A stretch of DNA of 64,000 bases from UBA9620 sp965220695 (GCA_965220695.1 OZ244838.1:5742646-5806645), one strand, 5' to 3'; counted from the stretch's first letter, positions 44,003 through 53,119 are shown. Notes: generated by a model from the letters alone, not told the origin. Translations and numbers: made by a program.

Positions 44003-45879
44003 GACATCACTTGATTTCGCGGCGGTCACTCGCGTGGGTCGGCGCATTCGTCGCGTGGGGCGCTCTCGCGCCGCTCCAGCCGCTGCACGCCCAGAACGTC
44101 ACGCTCCGTGCGGAGACCCCGACGGTGGCCCCCGAGTGGGCGTTGCTGCAGCGCGAGCTGCTGCGCTCGGGTTCGATCGCCATGGAGCGCTTTGCCGAGC
44201 GCTACTTCGACGAGCGCGGCTATCTGCTCGCCGATCTGCGCTGGGGCATGAACGACGGCCCGGACGACGCCATCGAGAACATCAACCGCTGGCCGGAGAT
44301 GTACGCGCTGGGCGGCTCCGCCCGGATCATGGCGCTGACCAAGAGGATTTACGAAGGCCATGTGCGGCAGTTCAGCGAGGCACGGACCGTGTTCGTGCCC
44401 TTCGCCACCGACGGGATGTACTTCAAGGAGTTCCCGACCCATGCCGACTGGATGCACAACGCCGAAGGCATCCAGATGTTCAACAACATGGGCCTGATGG
44501 ATCCTCATGATCCCGTGTACGAGCAGCGCGTCCGCCGCTTCGCCGGTTTCTACATGAACGAGGACCCGGGTGCGCCCAACTACGATCCGGTCCACAAGCT
44601 GATTCGTTCGATGTGGAACGGGAGCCGCGGCCCCCTCATGCGATTCACGACGGCCGTGGACTGGGTGGGCGACCCCAGCGAGATCAGGAACCGCTACGGC
44701 GCCGGGCACGGTGAGGAGAGCTACGAGGAGATGCTCTTCCATTACAAGGACTACTACATGTCGGTCGGGGATCATCCCCTGAACCTGCTCACCACCAACC
44801 TGGCGATCAACGCGTACGTGCTCACGGGCGAGGACAAGTACCGGGACTGGCTGCTGGAATACGTGGATGCCTGGGCTGAACGCGCCGATGCGAACGGCGG
44901 CATGATTCCCAGCAATGTCGGCCTGGACGGGACGATCGGCGGCGGCGCGGACGGCAAGTGGTACGGCGGCGCCTACGGGTGGAGCTTCACGATCGAGAGC
45001 CAGAATCCGCCGGGTGCGAGGATGGAGGACCGGGAACGCACGCGCTGGCCCTTCCCGGGCTTCATGAACGCGTACGTGCTGACGGGAGACGAGCGCTACC
45101 TGGACGTGTGGCGAACGCAGGACGACATCATCGTCGCCGCGGGAGAGATGCGGAATGGTGAGCTTTACACACCGCGCATGTACGGCAACCCGAACTGGGC
45201 CCGCGAAGGGTTCAACGAGAGCCCCGTCTGGTACAGCTTCCGGCCGCGCGAGCAGGAGAACATGCTGGAGCTGTACTGGCTGTCGTGGAAGCCGGAGGAC
45301 CGCGCGCGCATCACGTCCAACGCCTGGATCGACTATCTCGAGGGCAACAACCCGGACTATCCGGAAGACGCGCTGCGCCGCGGACTCGCCGACGTGCACC
45401 AGCGCGTGCGCATGGCGGTCGACGATCCGACGACACCGGACACGAGGCTCGTGGACGACCCGATGGCGATGAACCCCATCCAGGCGGGCACGATGACGTC
45501 GCTCTACCGGCTCATGGTCGGCGGCATCTACGTGGACCGACGCGCGGTGGTCGCCCACACGCGCCTGCGCTACTTCGACGCCGGGCAGCGCCGTCCGGGC
45601 GTCCCGCAGGACGTGGCCGCCCTCGTGGAGCGGATGAGTGACGATGGACTGACACTCTCGCTGGTGAATGTCAGCCCGGTCGAGTCGCGCACCCTGGTCA
45701 TTCAGGGCGGCTCGTTCGGTGAGCACCAGACCGTCGCCGTGACGCAGGCGGGCGTCCGCACCCCGGTCGCCGACTCGTCCTTCCAGGTCGTGCTCGCGCC
45801 CGGTTCGGGCACTACGCTCGAGATCGAGCAACGCCGCTACGTCAACAAGCCGAGCTACGAGTTTCCGTGGAACCCCTGA
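43999..45879 (+). CDS. Secreted protein, probable alpha/alpha-toroid fold, unknown function
   Basis: 626 residues from GTG 43999 (GGGAGG upstream); a twin-arginine-like N-terminus HHLISRRSLAWVGAFVAWGA ends in LHAQ. The long helical middle carries repeated helix pairs such as NINRWPEMYALGGSARIMAL, NLAINAYVLTGEDKYRDWLL and GFMNAYVLTGDERYLDVWRT. These are the look of glycosidase or lyase (alpha/alpha)6 toroids, with WYGGAYGWSFTIESQ in between. The C-terminal 100 residues (MSDDGLTLSLVNVSPVESRT) form a beta domain. Its last 290 bases are duplicated at 52598-52887. A polysaccharide-active role is a guess. Confidence 0.72.
   Translation: MRHHLISRRSLAWVGAFVAWGALAPLQPLHAQNVTLRAETPTVAPEWALLQRELLRSGSIAMERFAERYFDERGYLLADLRWGMNDGPDDAIENINRWPEMYALGGSARIMALTKRIYEGHVRQFSEARTVFVPFATDGMYFKEFPTHADWMHNAEGIQMFNNMGLMDPHDPVYEQRVRRFAGFYMNEDPGAPNYDPVHKLIRSMWNGSRGPLMRFTTAVDWVGDPSEIRNRYGAGHGEESYEEMLFHYKDYYMSVGDHPLNLLTTNLAINAYVLTGEDKYRDWLLEYVDAWAERADANGGMIPSNVGLDGTIGGGADGKWYGGAYGWSFTIESQNPPGARMEDRERTRWPFPGFMNAYVLTGDERYLDVWRTQDDIIVAAGEMRNGELYTPRMYGNPNWAREGFNESPVWYSFRPREQENMLELYWLSWKPEDRARITSNAWIDYLEGNNPDYPEDALRRGLADVHQRVRMAVDDPTTPDTRLVDDPMAMNPIQAGTMTSLYRLMVGGIYVDRRAVVAHTRLRYFDAGQRRPGVPQDVAALVERMSDDGLTLSLVNVSPVESRTLVIQGGSFGEHQTVAVTQAGVRTPVADSSFQVVLAPGSGTTLEIEQRRYVNKPSYEFPWNP
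45590..45879 (+). repeat. 290-bp duplicated gene end, copy 1
   Basis: Begins GCCGTCCGGGCGTCCCGCAG and covers the last ~95 codons of the gene at 43999. It is repeated with about a dozen substitutions at 52598-52887, in the same orientation, about 7 kb away. Confidence 0.9.
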
Positions 45880-46133
45880 AGCGCTGGCTGCCGAGCCAGG
45901 CGCGCCTGCGCCAGTTCGTAGCTCGCCTGCATGCGCATCCAGTGGTCGGCGGTTCCCCAGCCAATGCCCTCGAGCGCCAGGGCCATGTTGGCGGATACGC
46001 CGGCCCTGCCGTTCAGGACACGGGATAGTGTCCCTCGCTCGCAGCGCAACCTGGACGCTGTCTCGCCGACCGTCCAGCCGGCTTCTTTCATGCTCTCGGA
46101 GATCAGTTCCCCCAGGTGCGGGGGATTCAGCAT
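45855..46133 (-). CDS. HigA-family antitoxin
   Basis: 92 residues from ATG 46133 (an ATG at 46166 is also open). It is a HigA-type helix-turn-helix antitoxin: PPHLGELISESMKEAGWTVG, ETASRLRCERGTLSRVLNG, VSANMALALEGIGWGTADHW and MRMQASYELAQAR. It should repress the hig promoter and bind HigB. The toxin gene upstream is broken, so the antitoxin survives alone. The last 25 bases overlap the 3' end of the convergent gene at 43999. Confidence 0.88.
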   Translation of the reverse strand: MLNPPHLGELISESMKEAGWTVGETASRLRCERGTLSRVLNGRAGVSANMALALEGIGWGTADHWMRMQASYELAQARLARQPALQGFHGNS

Positions 46134-46184
46134 CGGGCGCGCGCGTTCGTGATCGTTCCTGCCCATATCGATGCTCGCTTACCG

Positions 46185-46310
46185 TCAGTGATAGTCGATC
46201 AGGTTGAGGTCAACGACCTCGTGGTTCTCGAAACGAAACACGACACGCCAACAGCCCGACACACGCACGCTCCACACGCCGGCCGACTGCGGCTGATTAC
46301 AGGCCGATTG
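46185..46310 (-). pseudogene. 3' remnant of a HigB-like toxin
   Basis: The last ~40 codons (SACNQPQSAGVWSVRVSGCW, RVVFRFENHEVVDLNLIDYH) match the end of HigB/RelE-fold toxins, including the terminal DYH. The N-terminal half is missing: upstream bases encode repeat sequence (46354-46471). The stop is about 50 bases before higA. Confidence 0.75.
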
Positions 46311-46353
46311 AACGCCGCCGCCGATCCACGCGACCTGAGCCTCCCGGGCTTGG

Positions 46354-46471
46354 CAGCCCGTGGTGAAAGCCCCACTGCATTCGATCCACGCTGAATTCTG
46401 CGCTTCCCCCGCGGAATTCTGCGGCTTCACGCTGAATTCTGCGCTTCCCCGCGGAATTCTGCCGTTTCACG
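46354..46471. repeat. MITE-like end followed by a tandem 40-bp repeat
   Basis: CAGCCCGTGGTGAAAGCCCC (46354) is the terminal sequence of the MITE at 55558-55714. After about 37 bases comes a tandem pair of 41- and 40-base units, each holding two GAATTCTGC words (46393, 46414, 46434, 46454). No second MITE end is seen. It sits where the front of higB should be. Confidence 0.65.
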
Positions 46472-46694
46472 CTGCATCCCGCTTCGGGCGGCGCTGGGCT
46501 TCTGATTGCCGGGGTCACAAATGCCCCAATTTGCTCCCTCGTCGCGCCTTGCCACGCGGGCGCAGCGTCTACAGCGACAATCAAGATGAGAATAACCGAC
46601 AATCAGGATGAGAGAGGCGGCGAGGCCGATGGCCCTGCTGGGTGATCGCGACAGAGTTGGCAAAGTGGTGCCGTCTTTTCAGGGGCGGACATCG

Positions 46695-46800
46695 ATGCCA
46701 GACAGTCATATCACCGATCACCAAGTGAGGCTTTACATGCTATTTCGACAAGAGAACGCGCTACGGGCGGCGGCGGCGAAGACCGGGTTCAGCTCGTCGC
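46695..46800 (+). pseudogene. 5' fragment of an IS21-type istA
   Basis: From an ATG at 46695: MPDSHITDHQVRLYMLFRQE, then NALRAAAAKTGFSSSR, the standard start of a second IS21 subgroup (different from the IstA at 140). Similarity ends after about 35 residues. It lies upstream of the small secreted gene. Confidence 0.7.
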
Positions 46801-46918
46801 GCTGGCATTGCCGTAGGAGCTGGCGCATTTCCGGGAACCCGGCCAGCCCTCGCGCTGGCCGGGAAGCTCACGGACTGGCCCCGGCTCATGAACCCGCTTG
46901 TGTAAGGGAGGCAGCTCC

Positions 46919-47329
46919 ATGAGGACCGTCATCGTCGCTGTCGCGCTGCTCGGCGCCGCCGGGGCCGCGCGGGGCGAGGCCGCACCGCAGGCCGAACGCC
47001 CGTTCGTCTTCCGCCGCATCTGCAACATTGAACCGGGCCAGGATGCCGCCGCCGCGGCGCTCGCACGGGAAATGGTCGACCTGGTCGCGAGGAAGTACCC
47101 CGCCGCGGAGATGTCGGCGACGACCGGTCGCTGGATGACGGGCTTTCAGAACATCGAGCGGCCCGTCAATCAGATCCTCTTCAGCGAGCAGCACCTCGAT
47201 GCTGCGATGCGTCAGGACTTCAACGACATCCTCATGGCCGACGAGGAGTTCCGAGCCTTGCAAGAGAAGACCCGGGGGGTCATCGACTTCAGCACCTGCA
47301 CCGAGACGCGGTTTCGCAAACGTTCCTAG
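46919..47329 (+). CDS. Small secreted protein, unknown function
   Basis: 136 residues from ATG 46919, preceded by AAGGGAGG. The signal peptide is MRTVIVAVALLGAAGAARGE. The mature part (FVFRRICNIEPGQDAAAAAL, VARKYPAAEMSATTGRWMTG, QNIERPVNQILFSEQHLDAA, MADEEFRALQEKTRGVIDFS) has a ferredoxin-like-dimer feel, as in antibiotic-monooxygenase-type small proteins that measure IEPGQ and QILFSE strands, but the match is weak. Two cysteines could form a disulfide. Not obviously in an operon. Confidence 0.65.
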   Translation: MRTVIVAVALLGAAGAARGEAAPQAERPFVFRRICNIEPGQDAAAAALAREMVDLVARKYPAAEMSATTGRWMTGFQNIERPVNQILFSEQHLDAAMRQDFNDILMADEEFRALQEKTRGVIDFSTCTETRFRKRS

Positions 47330-47771
47330 CCCGAGTTTAACAACGGCAAATTTAACTGTTTTAGAATCAGTGACTTACACGGACAAAACCCTCGACGCTT
47401 CCCCGCCACCGCGCCCGCTTCCCGATCGCATCGTCTGGACCCCGGCCGCCCGCTGGCTGCTGGAGGACGTGGGCTGACCCGTCGCCGGGTCGGAGTGAAG
47501 CGCTCTGCGGCCGGAGTCGCGCCATGGCCAGAGAGTTGTCTCACCCTGAGCGTCGCGGCCAATGCGTATTTTGTGTAGACACACTACTTGTTGAAGAGTA
47601 GTGTACCTACAGAACCATGACCCCGACCAACACCCACGTCCAGCTCTGGGAGCTCGAAGGCTCGCTGACCACCCTCCTCTGCGGTACGTTCGTGGCGCGG
47701 ACTCCTGGAGGGTTGGTTGGCCGGCCGGAGCCGCAAGGCGGCGATACCCCGGGGTCGTGAAGGAGGCGGCG
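47330..47771. other. Intergenic region upstream of the ADOP gene
   Basis: About 440 bases. It holds a short gene tail (RIVWTPAARWLLEDVG, stop near 47477) and the palindrome at 47581-47604. A short frame from ATG 47618 (MTPTNTHVQLWELEGSLTTL) might be a worn-down PadR-type regulator, which often precedes ADOP genes. The open frame of the permease reaches back to 47601 but is not convincing there. Confidence 0.5.
47581..47604 (+). promoter_or_regulatory. Palindromic operator-like site
   Basis: ACACTACT-N8-AGTAGTGT, a perfect 8+8 inverted repeat, 14 bases upstream of the short frame at 47618 and about 170 bases before the permease start. Short TA-rich palindromes like this are typical PadR-family binding sites; no intact PadR gene is present. 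Confidence 0.5.
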
Positions 47772-50489
47772 ATGTGGCGGCAGGTCTACGTCCGGCTGCG
47801 CTCGTTCTGGCGCTGGAGGAACCAGGAATCGGAGCTCGACGAGGAGATCCGTTTCCATCTCGCGGAAGAGATCGACGACCGGATGGCCGGGGGGCTGTCC
47901 CCGGAAGAAGCGGGGGCGGCGGCGCGGCGCGACTTCGGCAACGTGCCGCTGATTCGCGAGCTGACCCGCGAGACCTGGGGCTGGGGAGCGGCCGAGCGGT
48001 TGTACCAGGACGCCCGCTCCGCCGTCCGCATGATGCGGCGCAACCCCGGCTATACCTGTGCCGTGGTGCTCACCCTGGCCCTCGGCATCGGTCTCAACGC
48101 GGCGATGTACGGGCTGCTGTCCCGGCTGTTCCTGCAGGCGCCGCCGCACATTGCGGATCCGGATGGCATTCACCGTGTGTACGTGCGGCAGCGGGGCTCC
48201 AGTGGGCAAGTCTTGACCGGGAACGGGATGGAATGGAGCGAGTTCACGGCCCTCCGCGCCGACACCGCCCGCTTCGCCGCCGTCGCGGGCAGCACCTATC
48301 CGCGGACCATGCTGTACGGACGGGGCCAGGCGGCCGAGAATCTCCACGTCTCCCGGGTCACCGGCGAGCTCTTTGCGCTGCTCGGGGTTCGTCCCGCGCT
48401 CGGGAGGCTGATCGGCCCCGAGGACGACGACCTCGCGGCGACGCCGGTCGCGGTGATCGGCGACGGCTACGGGCGGCGGCGGTTCGGGCGTGCCCGAGAG
48501 GCCCTCGGCGCAACCGTCAGCTTCGACGATGTCACCTACGTAATCGTCGGGGTGCTGCCGCCCGGCTTCTCCGGTCCCGATCCGAGTGCGGCCGACGTCT
48601 GGCTGCCGCTTCAGATCGCTGCGCCGGCCAGCCTAGGCGATGCCTGGAGGCGCTTCCGGAGTGGCTTCTCTCTCATGCCGTTCGTGCGTCTCGCGCCTGG
48701 CGTGACGGCGGAAGCCGCCGGCGCCGCCGCGACCGCCGCCCTGCGCGCGTCGCGCGTCGACTCGCCGATCGCAGACCGCCTGGACATTGAGGCGACCGCG
48801 CTGCTGGGTCCCCTCCTGCGGACCCGCGGACCGTCCGCCATCGCGGGGGACCTGCGGTTGCCCCTGCTCGTCGGGGGTGTCGCCCTGATCGTGCTCCTCG
48901 TGGCCGCCGCAAACGTCACGAACCTGCTGATGCTGCGGGTGGCAGCGCGGCGGCGCGAGCTGGCCGTGCGCCATGCGCTGGGGGCCGGCAGGTGGGGCCT
49001 CGGACGCCTGCTGGTGATCGAGAGCGTCCTGCTCGCCGCGTTCTCCGGCGTCGCCGCGCTGGCCGTGGCCGCCGCCGCCGGAAGAATGCTCCGCGTGACG
49101 CTGCTCCCGCGCTACAACTGGGCCGGCGGCCCGGTGGATGTCCCGGTGATGGCGTTCACGGGGGTCACGGTGCTCCTGGTGGGGCTCGCCGCCGCGCTCG
49201 CGCCGGCCCTCTACGCGGCGCGCGCCCGGGGGCTCGACCGACTCGACGGGCTGCGCGGCGCCCGGGCCGGATCGCCGGTTCGCAACGGCCTGATCGTCGT
49301 GCAGGCGGCGTTGGCGATCGTGCTCCTCGTCGGCGGAGGCCTATTCCTTCGCTCCTTCGAGGCGGCGCGGCGCGTGGACATCGGCTACGCCAAGGAGAAC
49401 CTGCTCACGGTGACACTCGGCGACGGCATGATGAGCCTGCTGGGCATGATGAGCCTGCTGGGCGGGACACCGCTCGACGAGACCGCCGTCGGGACGATGG
49501 AGGCTCGCGTGCGCGCGATCCCGGACGTCGTGGGGGTCGCCCAGACGATCACCACGCCTCGGTCCAGTCGCATGGCTATTGACGTTCTCGTCGACGGGCT
49601 CGACAGCCTTCCCCCGGGGGAGGGACCCTACGTGAACTTCGTGACACCCGGTTTCTTTCAGGTGGCGGGCCTTGCCATCCGCGACGGCCGCGGCTTCGTC
49701 GAGCGAGACCGCGCGGGTGCGCAGAGGGTTGCGGTGGTCAACACGGAGTTCGCCCGGCGGGCCTGGCCCGGTCGCCGCGCCATCGGCGGGCGCCTGTTCG
49801 TGGGAGCCGATGCGACCGACGGCGCGATGGTCGTGGGGGTCGTGGAGACTCCGATCGTGCGGGGCTTGGAGGGAGAACCCATCCCGCAGTACTACCTGCC
49901 GATGGCGCAGGCCGCGTCCGATGCCGCCACGTCGCGCTGGGCCTCGTCATCGCGCACCCTGGTCGTCCGGACCCGCGACAATCCCGGACGGATCGTACGG
50001 CCGGTGCTCCTGGCCCTGGCCGATCTGTTCCCGGACCTGCCGCGCAGCAGCGTGCAGAGCATGCCGGCCGCCTTCGCGACGCTGCTCCGCTCATGGCAGA
50101 TCGGCACCGGGCTGTTCGGCGCCGCGGCCCTGCTGGCGCTGCTGCTCGCGGCCGTCGGCCTCTACGCGGTCATCGCCTTCGGGGTGCGCCAGCGCGAGCT
50201 GGAGTTCGGCATCCGGCGCGCCCTCGGCGCCCAATCGTGGCACCTCCTGCGCCTGGTGATGGCGCGCGGCTTGGCCCTGGTGGCGGCGGGCGTCGCGGCC
50301 GGCGCCCTCGCCGCGCTCTGGGCCGGCCGGTTCGTCGCGCCGCTGCTCTTCGACGAGCGGAGTCCGCGCGACGCGGTGGTCTTCACCGCCGCGGCGGCGG
50401 TGCTGCTGGCGGTGGCCCTGGCCGCCTCGTTCCTCCCCGCGCGCCGGGCCGCGCTGGCCGATCCCCGGCAGGCCCTGCAGGCGGAGTAA
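47772..50489 (+). CDS. ADOP-type ABC transporter permease (MacB-like)
   Basis: 905 residues from ATG 47772 with AAGGAGG upstream. The N-terminal cytoplasmic segment (ESELDEEIRFHLAEEIDDRM, RRDFGNVPLIRELTRETWGW) is the ADOP signature. Then comes TM1 (YTCAVVLTLALGIGLNAAMY), a periplasmic MacB-core domain, an FtsX-like block with helices LPLLVGGVALIVLLVAAANV, LLVIESVLLAAFSGVAALAV and VMAFTGVTVLLVGLAAALAP, a second periplasmic domain and a final FtsX block (LFGAAALLALLLAAVGLYAV...). ADOP proteins are orphan, duplicated permeases frequent in Acidobacteria; the substrate is unknown. No ATPase gene is adjacent. Confidence 0.9.
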   Translation: MWRQVYVRLRSFWRWRNQESELDEEIRFHLAEEIDDRMAGGLSPEEAGAAARRDFGNVPLIRELTRETWGWGAAERLYQDARSAVRMMRRNPGYTCAVVLTLALGIGLNAAMYGLLSRLFLQAPPHIADPDGIHRVYVRQRGSSGQVLTGNGMEWSEFTALRADTARFAAVAGSTYPRTMLYGRGQAAENLHVSRVTGELFALLGVRPALGRLIGPEDDDLAATPVAVIGDGYGRRRFGRAREALGATVSFDDVTYVIVGVLPPGFSGPDPSAADVWLPLQIAAPASLGDAWRRFRSGFSLMPFVRLAPGVTAEAAGAAATAALRASRVDSPIADRLDIEATALLGPLLRTRGPSAIAGDLRLPLLVGGVALIVLLVAAANVTNLLMLRVAARRRELAVRHALGAGRWGLGRLLVIESVLLAAFSGVAALAVAAAAGRMLRVTLLPRYNWAGGPVDVPVMAFTGVTVLLVGLAAALAPALYAARARGLDRLDGLRGARAGSPVRNGLIVVQAALAIVLLVGGGLFLRSFEAARRVDIGYAKENLLTVTLGDGMMSLLGMMSLLGGTPLDETAVGTMEARVRAIPDVVGVAQTITTPRSSRMAIDVLVDGLDSLPPGEGPYVNFVTPGFFQVAGLAIRDGRGFVERDRAGAQRVAVVNTEFARRAWPGRRAIGGRLFVGADATDGAMVVGVVETPIVRGLEGEPIPQYYLPMAQAASDAATSRWASSSRTLVVRTRDNPGRIVRPVLLALADLFPDLPRSSVQSMPAAFATLLRSWQIGTGLFGAAALLALLLAAVGLYAVIAFGVRQRELEFGIRRALGAQSWHLLRLVMARGLALVAAGVAAGALAALWAGRFVAPLLFDERSPRDAVVFTAAAAVLLAVALAASFLPARRAALADPRQALQAE

Positions 50490-50499
50490 CCGCCGAGGC

Positions 50500-50855
50500 C
50501 GCGAGGACATTCGTCGAGGCCGTGGGCGCAGTCGTGGTCGGCCGACGGGCGCGTGCTGGTGTTCTCCAGCCGGACCGTCCATCCGTCGGAGGGGCCGCAA
50601 CCGCTGGACGTCCGGATCATGATGCTGGACGACGACCGCGCGGTCACGCCGCTGCTCTTCGAGGGACCGTATCTCGACCGACGGCGGCACCGCCCCGCTC
50701 TGGTCGTACGACGGGACCGAGCTCTACTACCGCGCGGGCCGCGCGATGATGGCGGTCCCGGTCGAGACCGGCGCGGCGTTCACCGCGGGGCGGCCGGCGC
50801 TGCTCTTCGAGGGACCGTATTCGGGTGCCAACGCTCACAACCTCTCGCCTGACAG
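50500..50855 (+). pseudogene. Fragments of a PD40/WD40-like beta-propeller gene
   Basis: In one frame SADGRVLVFSSRTVHPSEG and LDVRIMMLDDDRAVTPLLFE; then, after a frameshift, APLWSYDGTELYYRAGRAMM and TGAAFTAGRPALLFEGPYSG. These are blades of TolB/PD40 propellers, as at the C-terminus of many acidobacterial Ser/Thr kinases. Neither start nor end is present. Confidence 0.65.
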
Positions 50856-51053
50856 ACCTGTTCGAGGGTCCCGGACCATCTCCTGCAAGTCGCTGATTCT
50901 TCAGAGAATCGGTCGCAGCGCTTCCAGGAGAGCATAAAAACCTGTTTTCTGATCGACACAAAAAACTATAAATGATACAACTTGATACCCTACTATTCGC
51001 GCAACACGAAACCCTGTGAAAGACGTAGCAGAGGCACGCAAGCGAGACGTGAC

Positions 51054-52649
51054 ATGGCAGGCCCGGAAGAAAAGCTGGCTGAATCCCTCGAGACCCTGAA
51101 TGGGCTGCAGGGGCGCGGTCTTGTCGCGATCCGGTCCCGTGACCTGAGCCGCACCCATCGGGAGCGGCTGCTCAAGAGCGGCTTTCTGAAGGAAGTGATC
51201 AAGGGCTGGTACATACCTTCGAGCCCGGATGAGGCTCCCGGGGACAGCACGGCTTGGTACGCCTCGTTCTGGGAGTTCTGCGCCGCCTACCTGAGTGAGC
51301 GGTTCGGCAATGCGTGGTGCCTGTCGCCCGAGCAGTCCCTGTCGCTGCATGCGGGCAACCGGACCGTGCCTGTTCAATTGATCGTCCGTACGCCCAGGGG
51401 CGGGAACAAGCCGACCCCGTTGCCGCACGGGACATCGCTCTTTGATGTGCGCAACGCCATGCCGAACGACAACGAAATCGTCGAACGGGACAGTCTGCGC
51501 CTGTTCTCGGTGCCCGCCGCCCTGGTTGCGGTTTCGGAACGGTGTTTTCGGCGCACTTCAACGGACGTCCGCGCGGCGATGGCGATCGTCACGGACGCCT
51601 CGGACGTGCTCGCCCTGCTGCTGGAGGGGGGTCACAGCACAGTCGCCGGCCGCCTGGCCGGGGCGTTCCGGAACACCGGGCGCGCGCGCATTGCCGACGA
51701 GATCGCCAAGACAATGGGGGCCGCCGGCTACCCGATCCGGGAAACGGACCCTTTTGAAGACAAGCCGACCACCACACTGACTCTGCGCAAAGCCTCTCCG
51801 TATGTGAACCGCATCCGCCTGTTGTGGGAAGCGATGCGCCAGCCTGTTCTGGATGTATTTCCGCCACCGCCCGGTCTACCGCACACGCCGGACGCGTACC
51901 TGAAAGCGATCGACGAGGTGTATGTCAACGATGCCTACCACTCCCTGTCGATCGAAGGATACAGGGTCAGCCCGGAGCTCATCGAGCGCGTGCGCAGCGG
52001 CGCATGGAATCCGGAGCAGAATGCGGAGGACCATGGAAACCACAACGCTCTTGCCGCGCGCGGCTACTACGATGCGTTCACGAGCGTGAAGGCGAGTGTC
52101 GAGAAAGTCCTGCAGGGCGGCAGCGCCGGGGGCGTGAGCCGTGAAGACCACGGCGAGTGGTACCGGCGGCTGTTCGGGCCAGGTGTCACCGCGGGCATCA
52201 TCCGGGCTGCCGACCTGGCCGGCTATCGAAGCGGGCCGGTCTACATTCGGCGCTCGATGCACGTCCCGCCGCCGCGCGAAGCTGTGCGCGACTGCATGCC
52301 GGTTCTGTTCGATCTCCTGGAAGGCGAGACCGAGCCGGCGGTGCGCGTCGTGCTGGGGCACTTCATTTTCGTCTACATCCATCCCTACATGGACGGCAAC
52401 GGGCGGCTGGGACGATTCCTGATGAACGTCATGATGGCATCGGGCGGGTATCCGTGGACAATCGTCCCGGTCGAGCGCCGGGACGACTACATGAGCGCCC
52501 TGGAGTCAGCCAGTGTGAAGCAGGACATCCGGCCCTTCGCGGCGTTCGTCGGTGACCTGGTCGAGGCCTGCCTGCGAGGCCGGGCGGCGCCGGCCGTGCC
52601 GTCCGGGCGTCCCGCAGGACGTGGCCGCCCTCGTGGAGCGGATGAGTGA
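51054..52649 (+). CDS. Fic-family protein with AbiEi-like winged-helix N-terminus
   Basis: 531 residues from ATG 51054. The N-terminal 90 residues (GRGLVAIRSRDLSRTHRERL, LKSGFLKEVIKGWYIPS) resemble the winged helix of AbiEi antitoxins. The Fic motif HPYMDGNGRLGRF is intact near residue 442, and an upstream inhibitory motif YHSLSIEGY fits S-x3-E-G, so AMP transfer under self-inhibition is predicted. The last 17 codons (from about 52598) read into the duplicated 290-bp segment in a foreign frame, so the native C-terminus has been replaced. A 150-base AT-rich stretch upstream is the likely promoter. Confidence 0.85.
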   Translation: MAGPEEKLAESLETLNGLQGRGLVAIRSRDLSRTHRERLLKSGFLKEVIKGWYIPSSPDEAPGDSTAWYASFWEFCAAYLSERFGNAWCLSPEQSLSLHAGNRTVPVQLIVRTPRGGNKPTPLPHGTSLFDVRNAMPNDNEIVERDSLRLFSVPAALVAVSERCFRRTSTDVRAAMAIVTDASDVLALLLEGGHSTVAGRLAGAFRNTGRARIADEIAKTMGAAGYPIRETDPFEDKPTTTLTLRKASPYVNRIRLLWEAMRQPVLDVFPPPPGLPHTPDAYLKAIDEVYVNDAYHSLSIEGYRVSPELIERVRSGAWNPEQNAEDHGNHNALAARGYYDAFTSVKASVEKVLQGGSAGGVSREDHGEWYRRLFGPGVTAGIIRAADLAGYRSGPVYIRRSMHVPPPREAVRDCMPVLFDLLEGETEPAVRVVLGHFIFVYIHPYMDGNGRLGRFLMNVMMASGGYPWTIVPVERRDDYMSALESASVKQDIRPFAAFVGDLVEACLRGRAAPAVPSGRPAGRGRPRGADE

Positions 52650-52887
52650 CGATAGACTGACACTCTCGCTGGTGAATGTCAGCCCGGTCGAGTCGCGCAC
52701 CCTGGTCATTCAGGGCGGCTCGTTCGGCGAGCACCAGATCGTCGCCGTGACGCAGGAGGGCGTCCGCACCCGGGTCGCCGACTCGTCCTTCCAGGTCGTG
52801 CTCGCACCCGGTTCGGGCACTACGCTCGAGATCGAGCAACGCCGCTACGTCAACAAGCCGGGCTACGAGTTTCCGTGGACCGGTGAA
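52598..52887 (+). repeat. 290-bp duplicated gene end, copy 2
   Basis: Near-identical to 45590-45879. It encodes VPQDVAALVERMSDD, LTLSLVNVSPVESRTLVIQG and the rest of the beta domain without the remaining gene. It is joined to the Fic gene's 3' end on the left; the intact tRNA-Arg(TCT) lies 155 bases to the right. Confidence 0.9.
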
Positions 52888-53042
52888 GCGTTGGCTGCCG
52901 ATGCAGCCGCCGAACGAGCGGCTTCCCAAAACCGAGGTGCCGTGGCCCACCGGACACCCACATCGGATCCGGCGCGGATTCGGCTGGCAGAAACGGCTGG
53001 CAGCGTTGGGAATAATCGTGTAAGTTATTGATTCTAAAGTGT

Positions 53043-53119
53043 GCGCCCGTAGCTCAGTTGGATAGAGCATCGGCCTTCTAAGCCGAGGGTCGCAGGTTCG
53101 AATCCTGCCGGGCGCGCCA
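53043..53119 (+). tRNA. tRNA-Arg (anticodon TCT)
   Basis: Full cloverleaf from GCGCCCG to CGGGCGC plus CCA. The anticodon stem is TCGGC/GCCGA, the loop CTTCTAA (TCT) and the T-loop TTCGAAT. Its last 63 bases are duplicated at 43011-43073. Confidence 0.95.

Noticed and set aside
44026..45831. 601-codon minus-strand open frame
   Set aside because: Opposite the secreted gene at 43999, which has a signal peptide, start signal and structured protein; the reverse frame is His/Arg-rich noise.
46391..46471. Possible short CRISPR (GAATTCTGC words every ~20 bases)
   Set aside because: Only two 40-bp units, spacers are not unique, and no cas genes are in the window.
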